From positions 62,001-126,000 of the forward strand of contig CALQJI020000001.1 of NCBI GenBank assembly GCA_943330855.2: 64,000 nt of DNA. Direction: 5' to 3'. A program made the translations under genes and the position numbers. The notes under the pieces are model-generated. The model was given only the letters and a program-made list of their open reading frames with translations, made no database searches and was not told the origin of the DNA. Positions 1 through 7,911 of this stretch are shown piece by piece (position 1 is the stretch's first letter; every line of letters starts with the position of its first letter). The DNA is from Klebsiella pneumoniae (GTDB taxonomy: Bacteria > Verrucomicrobiota > Verrucomicrobiia > Limisphaerales > SXTU01).

Positions 1-855
1 ACCGCCGTCATCGAGTCCGCGAACATCGTCGGTCTGGCGATGCTGCCGCCGAAACAGTTTCACCCCTTCCAGCTCGACACGTTCGGTCTGGCTGCCGTGC
101 TGCAAGCCGCGGCGAAGAAGGGCGCGCGGCGCTGCTTCGTCGGCATCGGTGGCAGCGCGACGAACGACGGCGGAGCGGGGCTGGCGCGCGGGCTGGGCTG
201 GCAGTTTTTCAATGGGCGTGAGGAAGAGCTCTTCCGCTGGACGCACTTTCAGCAGTTACATCGCATGGTGCTGCCGAAGCGGCGCAAGCTGTTCCCCCAC
301 CTCACCGTGGCGGTGGACGTGCAGAACAAACTGCTCGGCGCGCGCGGCTGCTCGCGCGTGTATGGCCCGCAGAAGGGTCTGCGCCCGGAGGAGTTTCCAA
401 GCGCCGAGCGCGCGCTGCGTCGGCTGGCGAACCTGGTGAAGACCCAACTCGGTCGCGACCTCGCGGGCATCCCGGGCACGGGCTCGGCGGGCGGACTGGG
501 CTTCGGCCTGAGCGCGTTCGCGGGCGCAAAACTGGAGTCAGGCTTCGACCTCATCGCGCGACACGCCAAGCTGGAGGCGCATCTGTGCAGCGCCGACTTG
601 GTCATCACCGGCGAAGGCTCTTTGGACCGCTCGACGCTGATGGGCAAGGGGCCGGGTGAAATCGCGACCCGCTGCTGCGCGCGCAAGCTGCCGTGCCTCG
701 GCCTCGGCGGCGTGGTGCAGGACGAGGCGACATTGCGGAAATGGTTTCAGTCCGCGAGCGGGCTGACGCAACTGACCACACCGGAGCTAGCCAAGGCAGA
801 TGCCGCGCGCTGGCTGGCGACGCTCGCGGAACATGTCGCCCGCAAGCAGCCATGA
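1..855 (+). CDS. glycerate kinase, 5' end outside window
   Basis: C-terminal 284 residues of a glycerate kinase of the GarK/GlxK family, which phosphorylates D-glycerate with ATP in the cytoplasm, feeding it into glycolysis or the serine/glycine routes. The reading frame is open from base 1 with no stop, so the gene starts upstream; the first internal ATG (base 40) is not the true start. Family signatures seen: ESANIVGLAML at the left edge, GIGGSATNDGGAGLARGLG about 50 residues in, and ITGEGSLDRSTLMGKGPGEIA towards the end. The stop overlaps the next ATG as ATGA at 852-855, so the two genes are probably translationally coupled. Product 2- or 3-phosphoglycerate cannot be decided from this sequence. 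Glycolate oxidase (5525-6979) nearby would fit glycolate/glycerate metabolism, but it is not in the same operon. Confidence 0.93.
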   Translation, partial: TAVIESANIVGLAMLPPKQFHPFQLDTFGLAAVLQAAAKKGARRCFVGIGGSATNDGGAGLARGLGWQFFNGREEELFRWTHFQQLHRMVLPKRRKLFPHLTVAVDVQNKLLGARGCSRVYGPQKGLRPEEFPSAERALRRLANLVKTQLGRDLAGIPGTGSAGGLGFGLSAFAGAKLESGFDLIARHAKLEAHLCSADLVITGEGSLDRSTLMGKGPGEIATRCCARKLPCLGLGGVVQDEATLRKWFQSASGLTQLTTPELAKADAARWLATLAEHVARKQP

Positions 856-1061
856 AACACTTCTACACCGGCCCGGTCATCAACACGGAGATGCTCGTCT
901 CCATGCTGGAGAAGCACGGCATCGCAGCGGTGCAGGAGTGGGTGGACCCGTCGCTGCCGGAGGACGGCGACTTGAGCCGCGAGGCGAACGTGCTCGTGCC
1001 CGAGGCGGATTACGACCGCGCCTACCGGCTCTTCTACGAGGACAAGGAGAACGAGCTTTGA
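852..1061 (+). CDS. small DUF2007-like protein
   Basis: 69-residue protein starting at an ATG that overlaps the stop of the glycerate kinase (ATGA), which fixes the start. It reads MKHFYTGPVINTEMLVSMLE, then a segment ending VLVPEADYDRAYRLFYEDK. The shape (beta strand, helix in which a residue pair near the middle varies, then a 'VLVPE..YDRA' strand-helix) matches the short DUF2007 'putative prokaryotic signal transducing' proteins, which are ACT/ferredoxin-like single domains with no established reaction. No signal peptide or membrane segment. The role is unknown; the coupling to glycerate kinase is the only functional hint. Assignment to DUF2007 is by pattern only. Confidence 0.75.
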   Translation: MKHFYTGPVINTEMLVSMLEKHGIAAVQEWVDPSLPEDGDLSREANVLVPEADYDRAYRLFYEDKENEL

Positions 1062-1276
1062 GCAAACGTGATTCAGCACGATTCGGGACAAATGGCTCCC
1101 GCTGAAGCGGAAGCGGAGCGCGGCCGACCCTCGGTCGCAGCGCTTGCAGTGGCCGAGATGGTTCGGTTCATCTCAGCGCACTTGCCCGCCCCGTCGTTCC
1201 GGGCACGCATTCAGCATTGCGACGACGCCTTCCTCCCGCTATTTCACTCCCGCCCCGGCCTCCGCGCGGCGCACCC

Positions 1277-2929
1277 ATGAGTGACATTCTCGTTATCGGC
1301 CACCGCAATCCTGACACCGACGCCATCTGTTCGGCCATCGGCTACGCTGAATTCAAGCGCCGCACCGGCATGCGCAACGTCGAGGCCGCGCGCTGCGGCG
1401 ATACCAACGACCGCATTGATTTCGTCCTCAAGACCTTCCTCGTCCCGCCCCCGCGCTTCGTCTCCGACGTGTCGCCCAAGGTGCGCGACGTCATGCAGTC
1501 CAACGTCATCGCCGTCCCGCCCACCGCCTCCATCTCCGAAGCGCTGGGCATCATGGACGACCGCAACATCCGCGTCCTGCCCGTCCTGAACGAAGACCGC
1601 TCCTGCCGCGGCCTGCTCTCGCTCTTCAAACTGAGCAAGTTCTTCTTCCCCGCAGGCAACCGACTCTTCGACTCGCGCCGCGTCGTCTCCTCCATCCGCC
1701 AACTCGCCCGCACGCTCGAAGGGAAGATGCTGTTTTCCGTTGAACCCGATCGCGAGGAAGACCTCATCCTCATGATTGGCGCGATGAGTCTGGAAGCCTT
1801 CTCCGAGCGCCTCGACAGCTACCCGCGCGAGAAACTTGTCGTCGTCGTGGGCGACCGCTGGGACATCCAAAACCTCGCCATCCGCGAACGCGTCCGCCTG
1901 GTCATCGTCACCGGCGGCTTGCAGGTCGAGCCAAAGACCATCGAAGCCGCGAAGAAGAACGAGGTCAGCCTCATCGTCTCCCCGCACGACAGCGCCACCA
2001 CCGCGATGCTCGCGCGCGGAGCCATCGCCGTGAGCCACATGCTCCACGAGCACTTTCTCACTTTCCGCGAGGACGAGTCGCTCACCGAGGTGCAGCCCGT
2101 CGCCACCGCCTCCACCTTCCAAGCCTTCCCCGTCGTGGACCAGGACGGGCGCACCATTGGCATCCTTTCCAAGACCGACTTCCTCAAGAAAGTGGACCGC
2201 AAGCTCATCCTCGTGGACCATAACGAACTTTCCCAAGCCGTCGCCGGCGCGGACAAAGTCGAGATTCTAGAAATCATCGACCACCACCGCATCGGGGCGC
2301 TGACGACGCAGCAACCGATCCTTTTCCGCAACGAACCCGTCGGCTCCACCAGCACCATCGTGGCCGACTGCTTCTTCCGCTACAACGTCGAGCTGACGCC
2401 CAGCATCGCCGGCCTGCTGCTCGCCGGGCTTGTCTCCGACACCCTCAACCTCACCTCCCCCACCACCACCGCGCGTGATGCGGAAATTCTCACCAAGCTG
2501 GAAGCCCTCTCCGGCGTCAACGCCACCGAGTTCACCGAGAAACTCTTTGCCTCCGGCTCCGTCCTCACCACCAAGCCCGCCGCGCAAGCCATCACCACCG
2601 ACTGCAAGGAATACATCGAGAACGGCCGCGCCTTCAGCGTCGCACAGATTGAGGAACTGGGCTTCGACCAATTCTGGAAGCGCAAGGCTGAGGTGCTCAC
2701 CGCGCTCGAAGAGCACCGGCAAGAGCACGGCTATTTCTTCGCCGCGCTGCTCGTGACCGACGTAGTCATGCAAACCTCCCTCCTCCTGCTGGCCGGCGCG
2801 AAAACCTTCGTGGACAAAGTCGACTACCCCCAGATTGAGCCCGGCATCTTTCAGCTCGACGGCGTCGTCTCCCGCAAGAAGCAACTCCTGCCCTACCTCA
2901 CCCACGCGCTCGCGCAGGTGAAGGCGTGA
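1277..2929 (+). CDS. ppaC: manganese-dependent inorganic pyrophosphatase with CBS-DRTGG insert
   Basis: 550-residue family II inorganic pyrophosphatase (DHH superfamily), which hydrolyses PPi to phosphate in the cytoplasm. Metal-binding motifs seen: GHRNPDTDAICSA at residues 8-20 (H9, D13, D15), EIIDHHRIGAL near residue 332, and the C-terminal substrate-binding SRKK near 531. An insert of about 240 residues splits the DHH domain: a first CBS motif (about 69-120, with VRDVMQ), a DRTGG-like domain, and a second CBS motif ending GILSKTDFL. In this subfamily the insert makes the enzyme respond to AMP/ADP/ATP and diadenosine polyphosphates (family knowledge). ATG 1277 is chosen because family conservation begins there; an in-frame ATG at 1217 would add 20 non-conserved residues. 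Confidence 0.95.
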   Translation: MSDILVIGHRNPDTDAICSAIGYAEFKRRTGMRNVEAARCGDTNDRIDFVLKTFLVPPPRFVSDVSPKVRDVMQSNVIAVPPTASISEALGIMDDRNIRVLPVLNEDRSCRGLLSLFKLSKFFFPAGNRLFDSRRVVSSIRQLARTLEGKMLFSVEPDREEDLILMIGAMSLEAFSERLDSYPREKLVVVVGDRWDIQNLAIRERVRLVIVTGGLQVEPKTIEAAKKNEVSLIVSPHDSATTAMLARGAIAVSHMLHEHFLTFREDESLTEVQPVATASTFQAFPVVDQDGRTIGILSKTDFLKKVDRKLILVDHNELSQAVAGADKVEILEIIDHHRIGALTTQQPILFRNEPVGSTSTIVADCFFRYNVELTPSIAGLLLAGLVSDTLNLTSPTTTARDAEILTKLEALSGVNATEFTEKLFASGSVLTTKPAAQAITTDCKEYIENGRAFSVAQIEELGFDQFWKRKAEVLTALEEHRQEHGYFFAALLVTDVVMQTSLLLLAGAKTFVDKVDYPQIEPGIFQLDGVVSRKKQLLPYLTHALAQVKA

Positions 2930-2948
2930 GGGAATCCAAACTGCGCCC

Positions 2949-3016
2949 GTAGTCGCAGGCTTCAGCCTGCGCGTCAGTTGGGCTGCAAGGATTCGCAACC
3001 TGAAGGTTGCGACTAC
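2949..3016. repeat. REP-like palindromic element between convergent genes
   Basis: Two 22-base arms, 2949-2970 and 2995-3016, face each other as an inverted repeat. The outer 9 bases (GTAGTCGCA) are complementary between arms. The inner parts differ but each forms its own small hairpin (AGGCT-TC-AGCCT and AACCT-TC-AGGTT), so arms changed while staying self-complementary. It sits between the stops of the pyrophosphatase (+) and metG (-), where it could act as a bidirectional terminator. No other copy was seen in this window. Confidence 0.8.
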
Positions 3017-3025
3017 GACACGCGC

Positions 3026-4591
3026 TCACGCCTTCGGTGTATCGCGGCGGGGGAACAGGGCGGCGGGTTCGCCGATGGTCTGGCCCGGCGGGAGTCCACC
3101 CCAGGCGGCGAGGGCGAGCTTGTCCGACGTGCCGGGGAGGTTGAGCTGGGCGTAGATTTTCGCCGAGGTGCCGGGGATGAATGGGTTCAGCAACACGGCG
3201 AGGACGCGGCAGCTTTCCACGAGGTTGTAGAGGACTTCGTCGAGGCGCACGGCTTGCGCGGGGTCCTTGGCCAGCTTGAAGGGCGCGGTCTGGTCCACGT
3301 ATTGGTTCGCGCGCGTGACGAGGGTCCAGATGCTCTGGAGCGCGCGCTGAAGCTCGCTGGCGCGGAGGTGCGCCACGGTGTCAGCGGCGGCCTGCGCGGC
3401 GACGGGCGCAAGCTCATCGTGGCGCGCGGGGACCACGCCGTTGCGGTAGCGCTTGAGCATGGAGAGGGAGCGGTTGACGAGGTTGCCCAAACCGTTGGCC
3501 AGCTCGGCTTGGTAACGCGCCGCGAACCCGGCGTCGGTCCAGTTGCCGTCGGGGCCGATGTCCAGCTCGCGCACGACGTAGAAGCGGAAGGCGTCCAGGC
3601 CCCAGTCATCAATGACGGCGACGGGGTCCACGGTGTTGCCGGTGCTCTTGCTGATTTTCTCGCCGTCCTTCTGCCACCAGCCGTGGACGAGGAGCTGCCG
3701 GGGCAAGGGCAGGTTCATCGCCTTGAGCATGATGGGCCAATAGACGGCGTGGAACTTCACGATGTCCTTGCCGATGACGTGGATGTCGGCGGGCCACAAA
3801 GAAGGTTGAAGGTTGAAGGTTGAAGGTTGAAGACCGAGGGCGCTCCGCACCGTTGTGTCTCCGAGCGCGGCGGGGACGGAGATGTAGTTAACCAGCGCAT
3901 CGAACCACACGTAGGTGACGTAGGCGGGGTCGAAGGGAATCGTGATGCCCCACGTGAGCCGCGCGGCGGGACGACTGATGCAGAGGTCTTCGAGCGTGCT
4001 GTTCTTGAGGAAGCCGAGGACTTCGTTGCGCCGGTAGTCGGGTTGGATGAAGGCCGGGTTCGCCTCGATGTGGTCAATGAGCCACTGCTGGTGCGCGCCG
4101 AGTTTGAAATACCAGTTCGTCTCCGAGAGCTTCACCACCTCGCCGTAGCTCGCGGGGAATGAGCCGTCGGGCAGGCGTTCCTTCTCGGTGACGAAGGTCT
4201 CCTCCTTCGTGGAGTAATAGCCGTCGCGCGGGGCTTGGTAGAAATGCCCTTCGGCGTGGAGCTTCGTGAGGATGGTCTGCACAACTTCCTTGTGCCGCGC
4301 CGACGTGGTGCGGACGAAGTCGTCATTCGTCAGGCCGAGCTTGGCGACGAACGCGCTCCAGCTCACGGCGAGTTCGTCGCAGTAGGCCTGCGCGGATTTG
4401 CCATCCGCCTGCGCGGCTTGCTGGACTTTCTGCCCGTGTTCATCGAGACCCGTGAGGAAAAAGACTTCTTCGCCCAGCGCGCGACGGCTCCGGGCGATGA
4501 CATCCGCGATGACCTTCTCGTAGGCATGGCCGAGGTGCGGCTGGCCGTTCACGTAATCAATCGCGGTCGTGATGTAGAAACGTTTGCTCAT
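3026..4591 (-). CDS. metG: methionyl-tRNA synthetase
   Basis: 521-residue methionyl-tRNA synthetase: charges tRNA-Met with methionine using ATP, in the cytoplasm. The class I signature is HLGH at 19-22 and the KMSKS loop is KISKS near residue 312 (KDGEKISKSTGN). The catalytic domain is followed by a helical anticodon-binding domain. There is no C-terminal tRNA-binding (EMAP-like) extension. In the connective-peptide knuckle (GYYSTKEETFVTEKE) the zinc-ligand cysteines of many MetRS are absent, so a zinc-less knuckle is expected. A four-copy GAAGGTT heptamer repeat (3801-3832) lies inside the gene and codes for residues about 254-264 in the loop before WPADIHVIGKD. The ATG at 4591 is where conservation starts; the much longer open frame upstream on this strand lies across the toxin-antitoxin genes and is not used. 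Confidence 0.96.
   Translation of the reverse strand: MSKRFYITTAIDYVNGQPHLGHAYEKVIADVIARSRRALGEEVFFLTGLDEHGQKVQQAAQADGKSAQAYCDELAVSWSAFVAKLGLTNDDFVRTTSARHKEVVQTILTKLHAEGHFYQAPRDGYYSTKEETFVTEKERLPDGSFPASYGEVVKLSETNWYFKLGAHQQWLIDHIEANPAFIQPDYRRNEVLGFLKNSTLEDLCISRPAARLTWGITIPFDPAYVTYVWFDALVNYISVPAALGDTTVRSALGLQPSTFNLQPSLWPADIHVIGKDIVKFHAVYWPIMLKAMNLPLPRQLLVHGWWQKDGEKISKSTGNTVDPVAVIDDWGLDAFRFYVVRELDIGPDGNWTDAGFAARYQAELANGLGNLVNRSLSMLKRYRNGVVPARHDELAPVAAQAAADTVAHLRASELQRALQSIWTLVTRANQYVDQTAPFKLAKDPAQAVRLDEVLYNLVESCRVLAVLLNPFIPGTSAKIYAQLNLPGTSDKLALAAWGGLPPGQTIGEPAALFPRRDTPKA
3801..3832. repeat. heptameric tandem repeat (GAAGGTT)x4 inside metG
   Basis: Four full copies and a partial fifth of the 7-base unit GAAGGTT. 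On the coding (minus) strand the unit reads AACCTTC and is translated as part of LQPSTFNLQPS, a peptide not expected in MetRS. Related heptamers (TTCAACT, TTCAACG) occur at 31009-31029 and 45063-45141, which suggests a dispersed family of short tandemly repeated heptamers that can enter coding regions where the frame tolerates it. Confidence 0.85.
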
Positions 4592-4683
4592 CGAGGCGCG
4601 TATTGTGCGGGAAGAACTGGAGGAAGGCAACGATGCGGCGGGCAAGTGGGCAGGTGGGAAAGTGAGCCAGCGAGCAGATGCGT

Positions 4684-4776
4684 CGCTAACCATGCGCAGC
4701 TGCGAACCCGGCCATCGCGTAGCGGTTGCAATCAAACGCCCTTGTGGCCGCCGTCGCTGAGCTTGGGTCGTTAGGC
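4684..4776 (+). other. decayed integron attC-like site
   Basis: 93-bp segment aligned without gaps to the well-formed attC at 32513-32605, with roughly a dozen mismatches. The right core GTTAGGC (4770-4776) and the adjoining GTCGCTGAGCTTGGGTC are intact. The left core is degraded (CGCTAAC instead of GCCTAAC) and the left inner box (GCAGCTGCGAACCCGG) no longer pairs well with the right one. No cassette ORF lies between metG's start (4591) and this site, so it looks like a solitary remnant. The toxin-antitoxin pair follows on its core-site side. Confidence 0.7.
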
Positions 4777-4785
4777 TTCCTGGAC

Positions 4786-4859
4786 GCCGCAATCTGCTTC
4801 CGCCCCACGCAGTCCGCGCAGCGCTTCGAACCGGGGAACATTGCAGCGCTGCGCGGGGT
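4786..4859. repeat. partial duplicate of the glcD 3' end (left copy)
   Basis: This stretch repeats 5529-5613, which encodes the last residues of glcD, in the same orientation with a few substitutions and one 11-base deletion that breaks the reading frame. It starts about 10 bases after the attC-like core at 4770-4776. Together with the functional copy it brackets the toxin-antitoxin pair (4925-5514) as direct repeats. The rest of the gene-free interval 4592-4924 holds the attC-like site and nothing else recognised. Confidence 0.85.
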
Positions 4860-4924
4860 GCCGTCGTCCTGTTTCTTTCGGGTTTCCGCGTGCTTTCTGC
4901 GGCCGTCGCGTTAGCTTCCCGCCC

Positions 4925-5155
4925 ATGCCAACCCTCCCGCGCATCACCCACGACCCCGCCATCATGGGCGGCAAGCCCTGCATCCGCGGCCTGCGGGTCA
5001 CCGCCGGGACGCTCGTCGGCTTGGTGGCGAGCGGACGTTCCCCGGAGGAAATCCTCCGCCTCTATCCCTATCTCGTGGCCGAAGACATCCGTGCAGCGCT
5101 GGCCTACGCGGCCTGGCGGGTCGAGGAGTTGGAAGTGCCCCTGGCCGCCGCGTGA
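4925..5155 (+). CDS. DUF433 antitoxin-like protein (VapB-type)
   Basis: 76-residue DUF433 protein. Seen: ITHDPAIMGGKPCIRGLRVT, then an SPEEILRLYPYL..EDIRAALAYAA segment, the usual N-terminal 'GKPcIrGtRitV' hook and helix-turn-helix-like C-terminal half of this family. DUF433 proteins are encoded next to PIN-like DUF5615 proteins and are regarded as the antitoxin/DNA-binding partner (family knowledge; direct proof is limited). The stop overlaps the GTG start of the downstream partner (GTGA, 5152-5155), so the pair is coupled. The ATG at 4925 is chosen because conserved sequence begins there. The pair sits between duplicated glcD ends and beside an attC-like remnant, consistent with acquisition. 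Confidence 0.88.
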   Translation: MPTLPRITHDPAIMGGKPCIRGLRVTAGTLVGLVASGRSPEEILRLYPYLVAEDIRAALAYAAWRVEELEVPLAAA

Positions 5156-5514
5156 AGCTCCTCGTGGACATGAATCTGTCGCCCGAGTGGGTGGCGTATC
5201 TGCGCGAGCGCGGCTTTGCCGCAATCCACTGGTCTGCCATTGGTGCTCACCACGCTCCCGATTCGGTGGTCATGCAATGGGCGCGAGACCACGAGCACAT
5301 CGTTTTCACCCACGACTTGGACTTCGGTATTCTGCTGGCACACAGCCGCGCGGGCCGTCCGAGCGTGATTCAAGTCCGGGCGCAGGACGTTGCCCCCAGT
5401 CATCTCGGACCGTTGCTCGTCGCCGCGTTGCGCATCCACGGCGAGGCGTTGACGAGCGGCGCGCTGCTCACCGTGGACGAAGCCAAGTCCCGAGTCCGCA
5501 TCTTGCCGATTTGA
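5152..5514 (+). CDS. DUF5615 PIN-like toxin
   Basis: 120-residue DUF5615 (PIN-like) protein, the probable toxin of the pair; PIN-fold toxins are usually metal-dependent RNases. Acidic positions of the fold are visible: LLVDMNLSPEW at the N-terminus (D6), an HAPDSVVMQWA segment and the FTHDLDFGILL motif with paired aspartates. It starts at a GTG overlapping the antitoxin stop by 4 bases. It ends only 10 bases from the convergent end of glcD. A second, diverged copy of this module is at 46021-46607. The RNA target is unknown. Confidence 0.88.
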   Translation: MKLLVDMNLSPEWVAYLRERGFAAIHWSAIGAHHAPDSVVMQWARDHEHIVFTHDLDFGILLAHSRAGRPSVIQVRAQDVAPSHLGPLLVAALRIHGEALTSGALLTVDEAKSRVRILPI

Positions 5515-5524
5515 ACGTCCACCT

Positions 5525-6979
5525 TCAGGCCGCAATCTGCTTCCGCCCCACGAAGTCCGCACAGCGTTTCGCGCCGGGGAACATCTTGTGCGGGTTGCAG
5601 CGCTGCGCGGGGTCGAAGACGCGGCGGAGCATCTTCATCGCCTCCAGGTCGTCCGGCGTGAACTGCCGCGCCATCATGTCCGCCTTCTCCACGCCGATGC
5701 CGTGCTCGCCCGTCACGCTGCCGCCCAGCGCCACGCACTTCTCCAGTATCTCCTCGCCCGCCTGCACCGCGCGCGTCACCTGCGCCGGGTCGCGCTCATC
5801 GTAGAGGATGAGCGGGTGGATGTTGCCGTCGCCGGCGTGGAAGACGTTCGGGATGCGCAGGCCGTGCTTCTCGCTCGTCGCGCGGATGAAGCGCATGATC
5901 TCCGGGAGCTTCGAGCGCGGCACCACGCCGTCCTGCGTGAGGAAGTTCGGGCTGAGGCGGCCAATCGCGCCGAACGCGCGCTTGCGGCACTTCCAAATCT
6001 CCGCGCGCTCGGCGTCGTCCTTCGCCACGCGGACTTCGCGGGATTTGTTCTTCCGGCAAATCTCGACGACACGCGCGGTTTGCTCCTCCAAGCCGGCGGC
6101 GAGGCCGTCCAGTTCCACAATCAGCACCGCGCCCGCGTCCGTCGGGAAGCCGAAGTGATACGCGGCTTCGACGGCTTGCGTAATCATCTGGTCCATCATC
6201 TCCAGCGCCGCCGGCACCATGCCCGCGCTGATGATGTCGCTCACGGTCTGGCTCGCGTCGTCCACGGACTCGAAGATGCCGAGCAGCGTCTTGAAGGCCT
6301 GCGGCGCGCGCACGAGCCGCACGAGCACTCGCGTGGCGATGCCGAACATCCCTTCGCTGCCAATGAACGCACCGCGCAGGTCGTAGCCAGCCACGTCTTC
6401 GCCACCGTCGGGCGTGGTGCCGAGCCAGACGATTTCGCCATCGGGCAAGACGACTTCGCACCCAAGAATGTGGTTGGTGGTGACGCCGTTCTTGAGCGTG
6501 TGCGGCCCGCCGGAGTTGGTGCCGACGTTGCCGCCGATAGTGCAGGCGGTCTGTGACGAAGGGTCCGGCGCGTAGAAGAGGCCGTGGGGTTTCGCGGCCT
6601 GCGTGACGTGGGCGTTCACCACGCCGGCCTCGACGAGCGCGCGGCGGTTGCGAACATCGAGGTCGAGAATGCGGTTCATCCGCGTGAGCGCAATCATCAC
6701 CCCGCCGGTGCTGGCCAGGACGGTGCCGCTCAAGCTCGTGCCCGCGCCGCGTGGGATGATGGGCAGCTCGTGCTTCGCGCAGAGTTTCACGACGGCGGAG
6801 ACTTCCTCCGTCGTGCGCGGCAGCACTACGACGCCGGGCAGGTGCTTCTCCAGCGTGTAGGCGTCGCACTCGTAAACGAGCAACTCGTGCCCGTGCGAGA
6901 GGACGTGCTCCGCGCCGACGAGCGTGCGCAACACTGCGATGACGGAGTCAGGAACGACGACGGCTGAAGCGCTGTGCAC
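5525..6979 (-). CDS. glcD: FAD-linked glycolate oxidase subunit GlcD
   Basis: 484-residue FAD-binding oxidase of the GlcD / D-lactate dehydrogenase family, oxidising a short 2-hydroxy acid such as glycolate. FAD_binding_4 domain about residues 50-190 with PRGAGTSLSG at 76-85 and the GGNVGTNSGGPHTLKNG motif; FAD-oxidase_C domain to the end with HAGDGNIHPLILYD and GEHGIGVEK. Length is close to E. coli GlcD (499). The GTG at 6979 is chosen: a longer frame to 7075 would run into the pseudopilin stop at 7056. GlcE and GlcF partners are not in the window. Its 3' end is duplicated at 4786-4859. Substrate (glycolate versus lactate) is inferred only at family level. Confidence 0.9.
   Translation of the reverse strand: MHSASAVVVPDSVIAVLRTLVGAEHVLSHGHELLVYECDAYTLEKHLPGVVVLPRTTEEVSAVVKLCAKHELPIIPRGAGTSLSGTVLASTGGVMIALTRMNRILDLDVRNRRALVEAGVVNAHVTQAAKPHGLFYAPDPSSQTACTIGGNVGTNSGGPHTLKNGVTTNHILGCEVVLPDGEIVWLGTTPDGGEDVAGYDLRGAFIGSEGMFGIATRVLVRLVRAPQAFKTLLGIFESVDDASQTVSDIISAGMVPAALEMMDQMITQAVEAAYHFGFPTDAGAVLIVELDGLAAGLEEQTARVVEICRKNKSREVRVAKDDAERAEIWKCRKRAFGAIGRLSPNFLTQDGVVPRSKLPEIMRFIRATSEKHGLRIPNVFHAGDGNIHPLILYDERDPAQVTRAVQAGEEILEKCVALGGSVTGEHGIGVEKADMMARQFTPDDLEAMKMLRRVFDPAQRCNPHKMFPGAKRCADFVGRKQIAA
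5529..5613. repeat. partial duplicate of the glcD 3' end (right copy, functional)
   Basis: Right-hand member of the direct repeat described at 4786-4859. Here it is intact coding sequence for the glcD C-terminus (ending CADFVGRKQIAA). The left copy lacks 11 bases corresponding to part of this segment. Confidence 0.85.
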
Positions 6980-7055
6980 GCGGCGAGTGTAGCGAGGCGG
7001 GGAGCCGATGCAAAGTAGGAGCGCGGCAAGGCGTGACCCTGTAAATGGCACCCGC

Positions 7056-7847
7056 CTATAACAGGCCGCCGACACCGAAAATATTGTCCAGGTTGTTGGT
7101 CAGATCACGGTAGAGGCGTTGCTCAACGTGGCCGTCCACCATGGTGATGTTCGCACGCCCGTTGTGACGACAAGCAGGTTGCTTGGCGGCACCGCCATTA
7201 CTGATGCCGGAGGGGTCGGCGGCATTGCCTTGGCCAAAGTGGCCGTCAGCCTTTGGTGCGAACGTGACAATCTCGGTCATATAGCCCCCCGTGGGCGGCG
7301 CGGTGCCCTGCTTGGGATAGCCGACATCACCGATGAGCCAGATCGAACTGGAGCGATTGACTTCCTGTAGTCGACGGCTGTGCAATTCCTGAGTGGGGGC
7401 AGCTGAATTCATTGCGTATCGGATTATATTCCCCTCCTGCGGGCCATATCCCTCCCAGCGAATGCCAGCAAAGGTGGATTGGTCCTGGTCACGGACGGTC
7501 GGACAGCGCCAGACGTTGTTTGAAACGGTGTGCGAAGTCATGTATTTCCCGTTGGTCATGGTCTGGAAATACCACTGCTGACCGGCAGGAACCATGCCGC
7601 CTGCCGTATAGTAACCGTTGTAGAGATCGGGCAGCTTGCCATCGTGGTCATCGCCGTAGAGGAGGAATGCAAGGCCGATCTGTTTAACGTTGTTCACGCA
7701 CTTGATGCCATGAGCCTTGGCCTTCGCTTTCGAGAGCGCCGGTAGAAGCATTCCCGCGAGAATCGCGATGATGGCGATGACGACCAGCAGTTCGATCAAG
7801 GTAAATGCGAGTCGGCGGGACAGGCTCGGGAACATTGACAATTTCAT
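7056..7847 (-). CDS. type II secretion pseudopilin-like protein with H-X9-DG motif
   Basis: 263-residue prepilin-like protein. The type III signal is [17 protein letters not shown] at 14-30, with predicted prepilin-peptidase cleavage after A14, followed by the [11 protein letters not shown] helix typical of planctomycete/verrucomicrobial pseudopilins (DUF1559-type). Near the C-terminus [13 protein letters not shown] gives the H-X9-DG motif of this group. Mature protein should be anchored in the inner membrane by the N-terminal helix with a periplasmic globular domain. The ATG at 7847 is chosen because it places a short basic n-region (SLSRR) before the cleavage site. It lies in a run of minus-strand genes from dapL to glcD but has no secretion-machinery gene adjacent, as is common for this expanded family. 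Confidence 0.92.
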   Translation of the reverse strand: MKLSMFPSLSRRLAFTLIELLVVIAIIAILAGMLLPALSKAKAKAHGIKCVNNVKQIGLAFLLYGDDHDGKLPDLYNGYYTAGGMVPAGQQWYFQTMTNGKYMTSHTVSNNVWRCPTVRDQDQSTFAGIRWEGYGPQEGNIIRYAMNSAAPTQELHSRRLQEVNRSSSIWLIGDVGYPKQGTAPPTGGYMTEIVTFAPKADGHFGQGNAADPSGISNGGAAKQPACRHNGRANITMVDGHVEQRLYRDLTNNLDNIFGVGGLL

Positions 7848-7911
7848 AGTTGTTCTTTGGCACAGACGGCTTCCGCCCGCAAGCCGCAGATGGCCTGGCG
7901 TATTTTCGGAC

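Noticed and set aside
1062..1276. Possible small gene between the DUF2007-like gene and the pyrophosphatase
   Set aside because: Open frames here run into the pyrophosphatase in a different frame and lack a conserved protein; nothing else was seen.
4592..5224. In-frame extension of metG that would make a 732-residue protein
   Set aside because: The extra 211 residues have no MetRS-like sequence, and the region holds the attC-like site and the toxin-antitoxin genes on the other strand. The ATG at 4591 is the conserved start.
5588..6556. 322-codon open frame on the plus strand opposite glcD
   Set aside because: Low-complexity arginine/alanine-rich antisense frame created by high GC content; the minus strand codes for a complete, motif-bearing GlcD.
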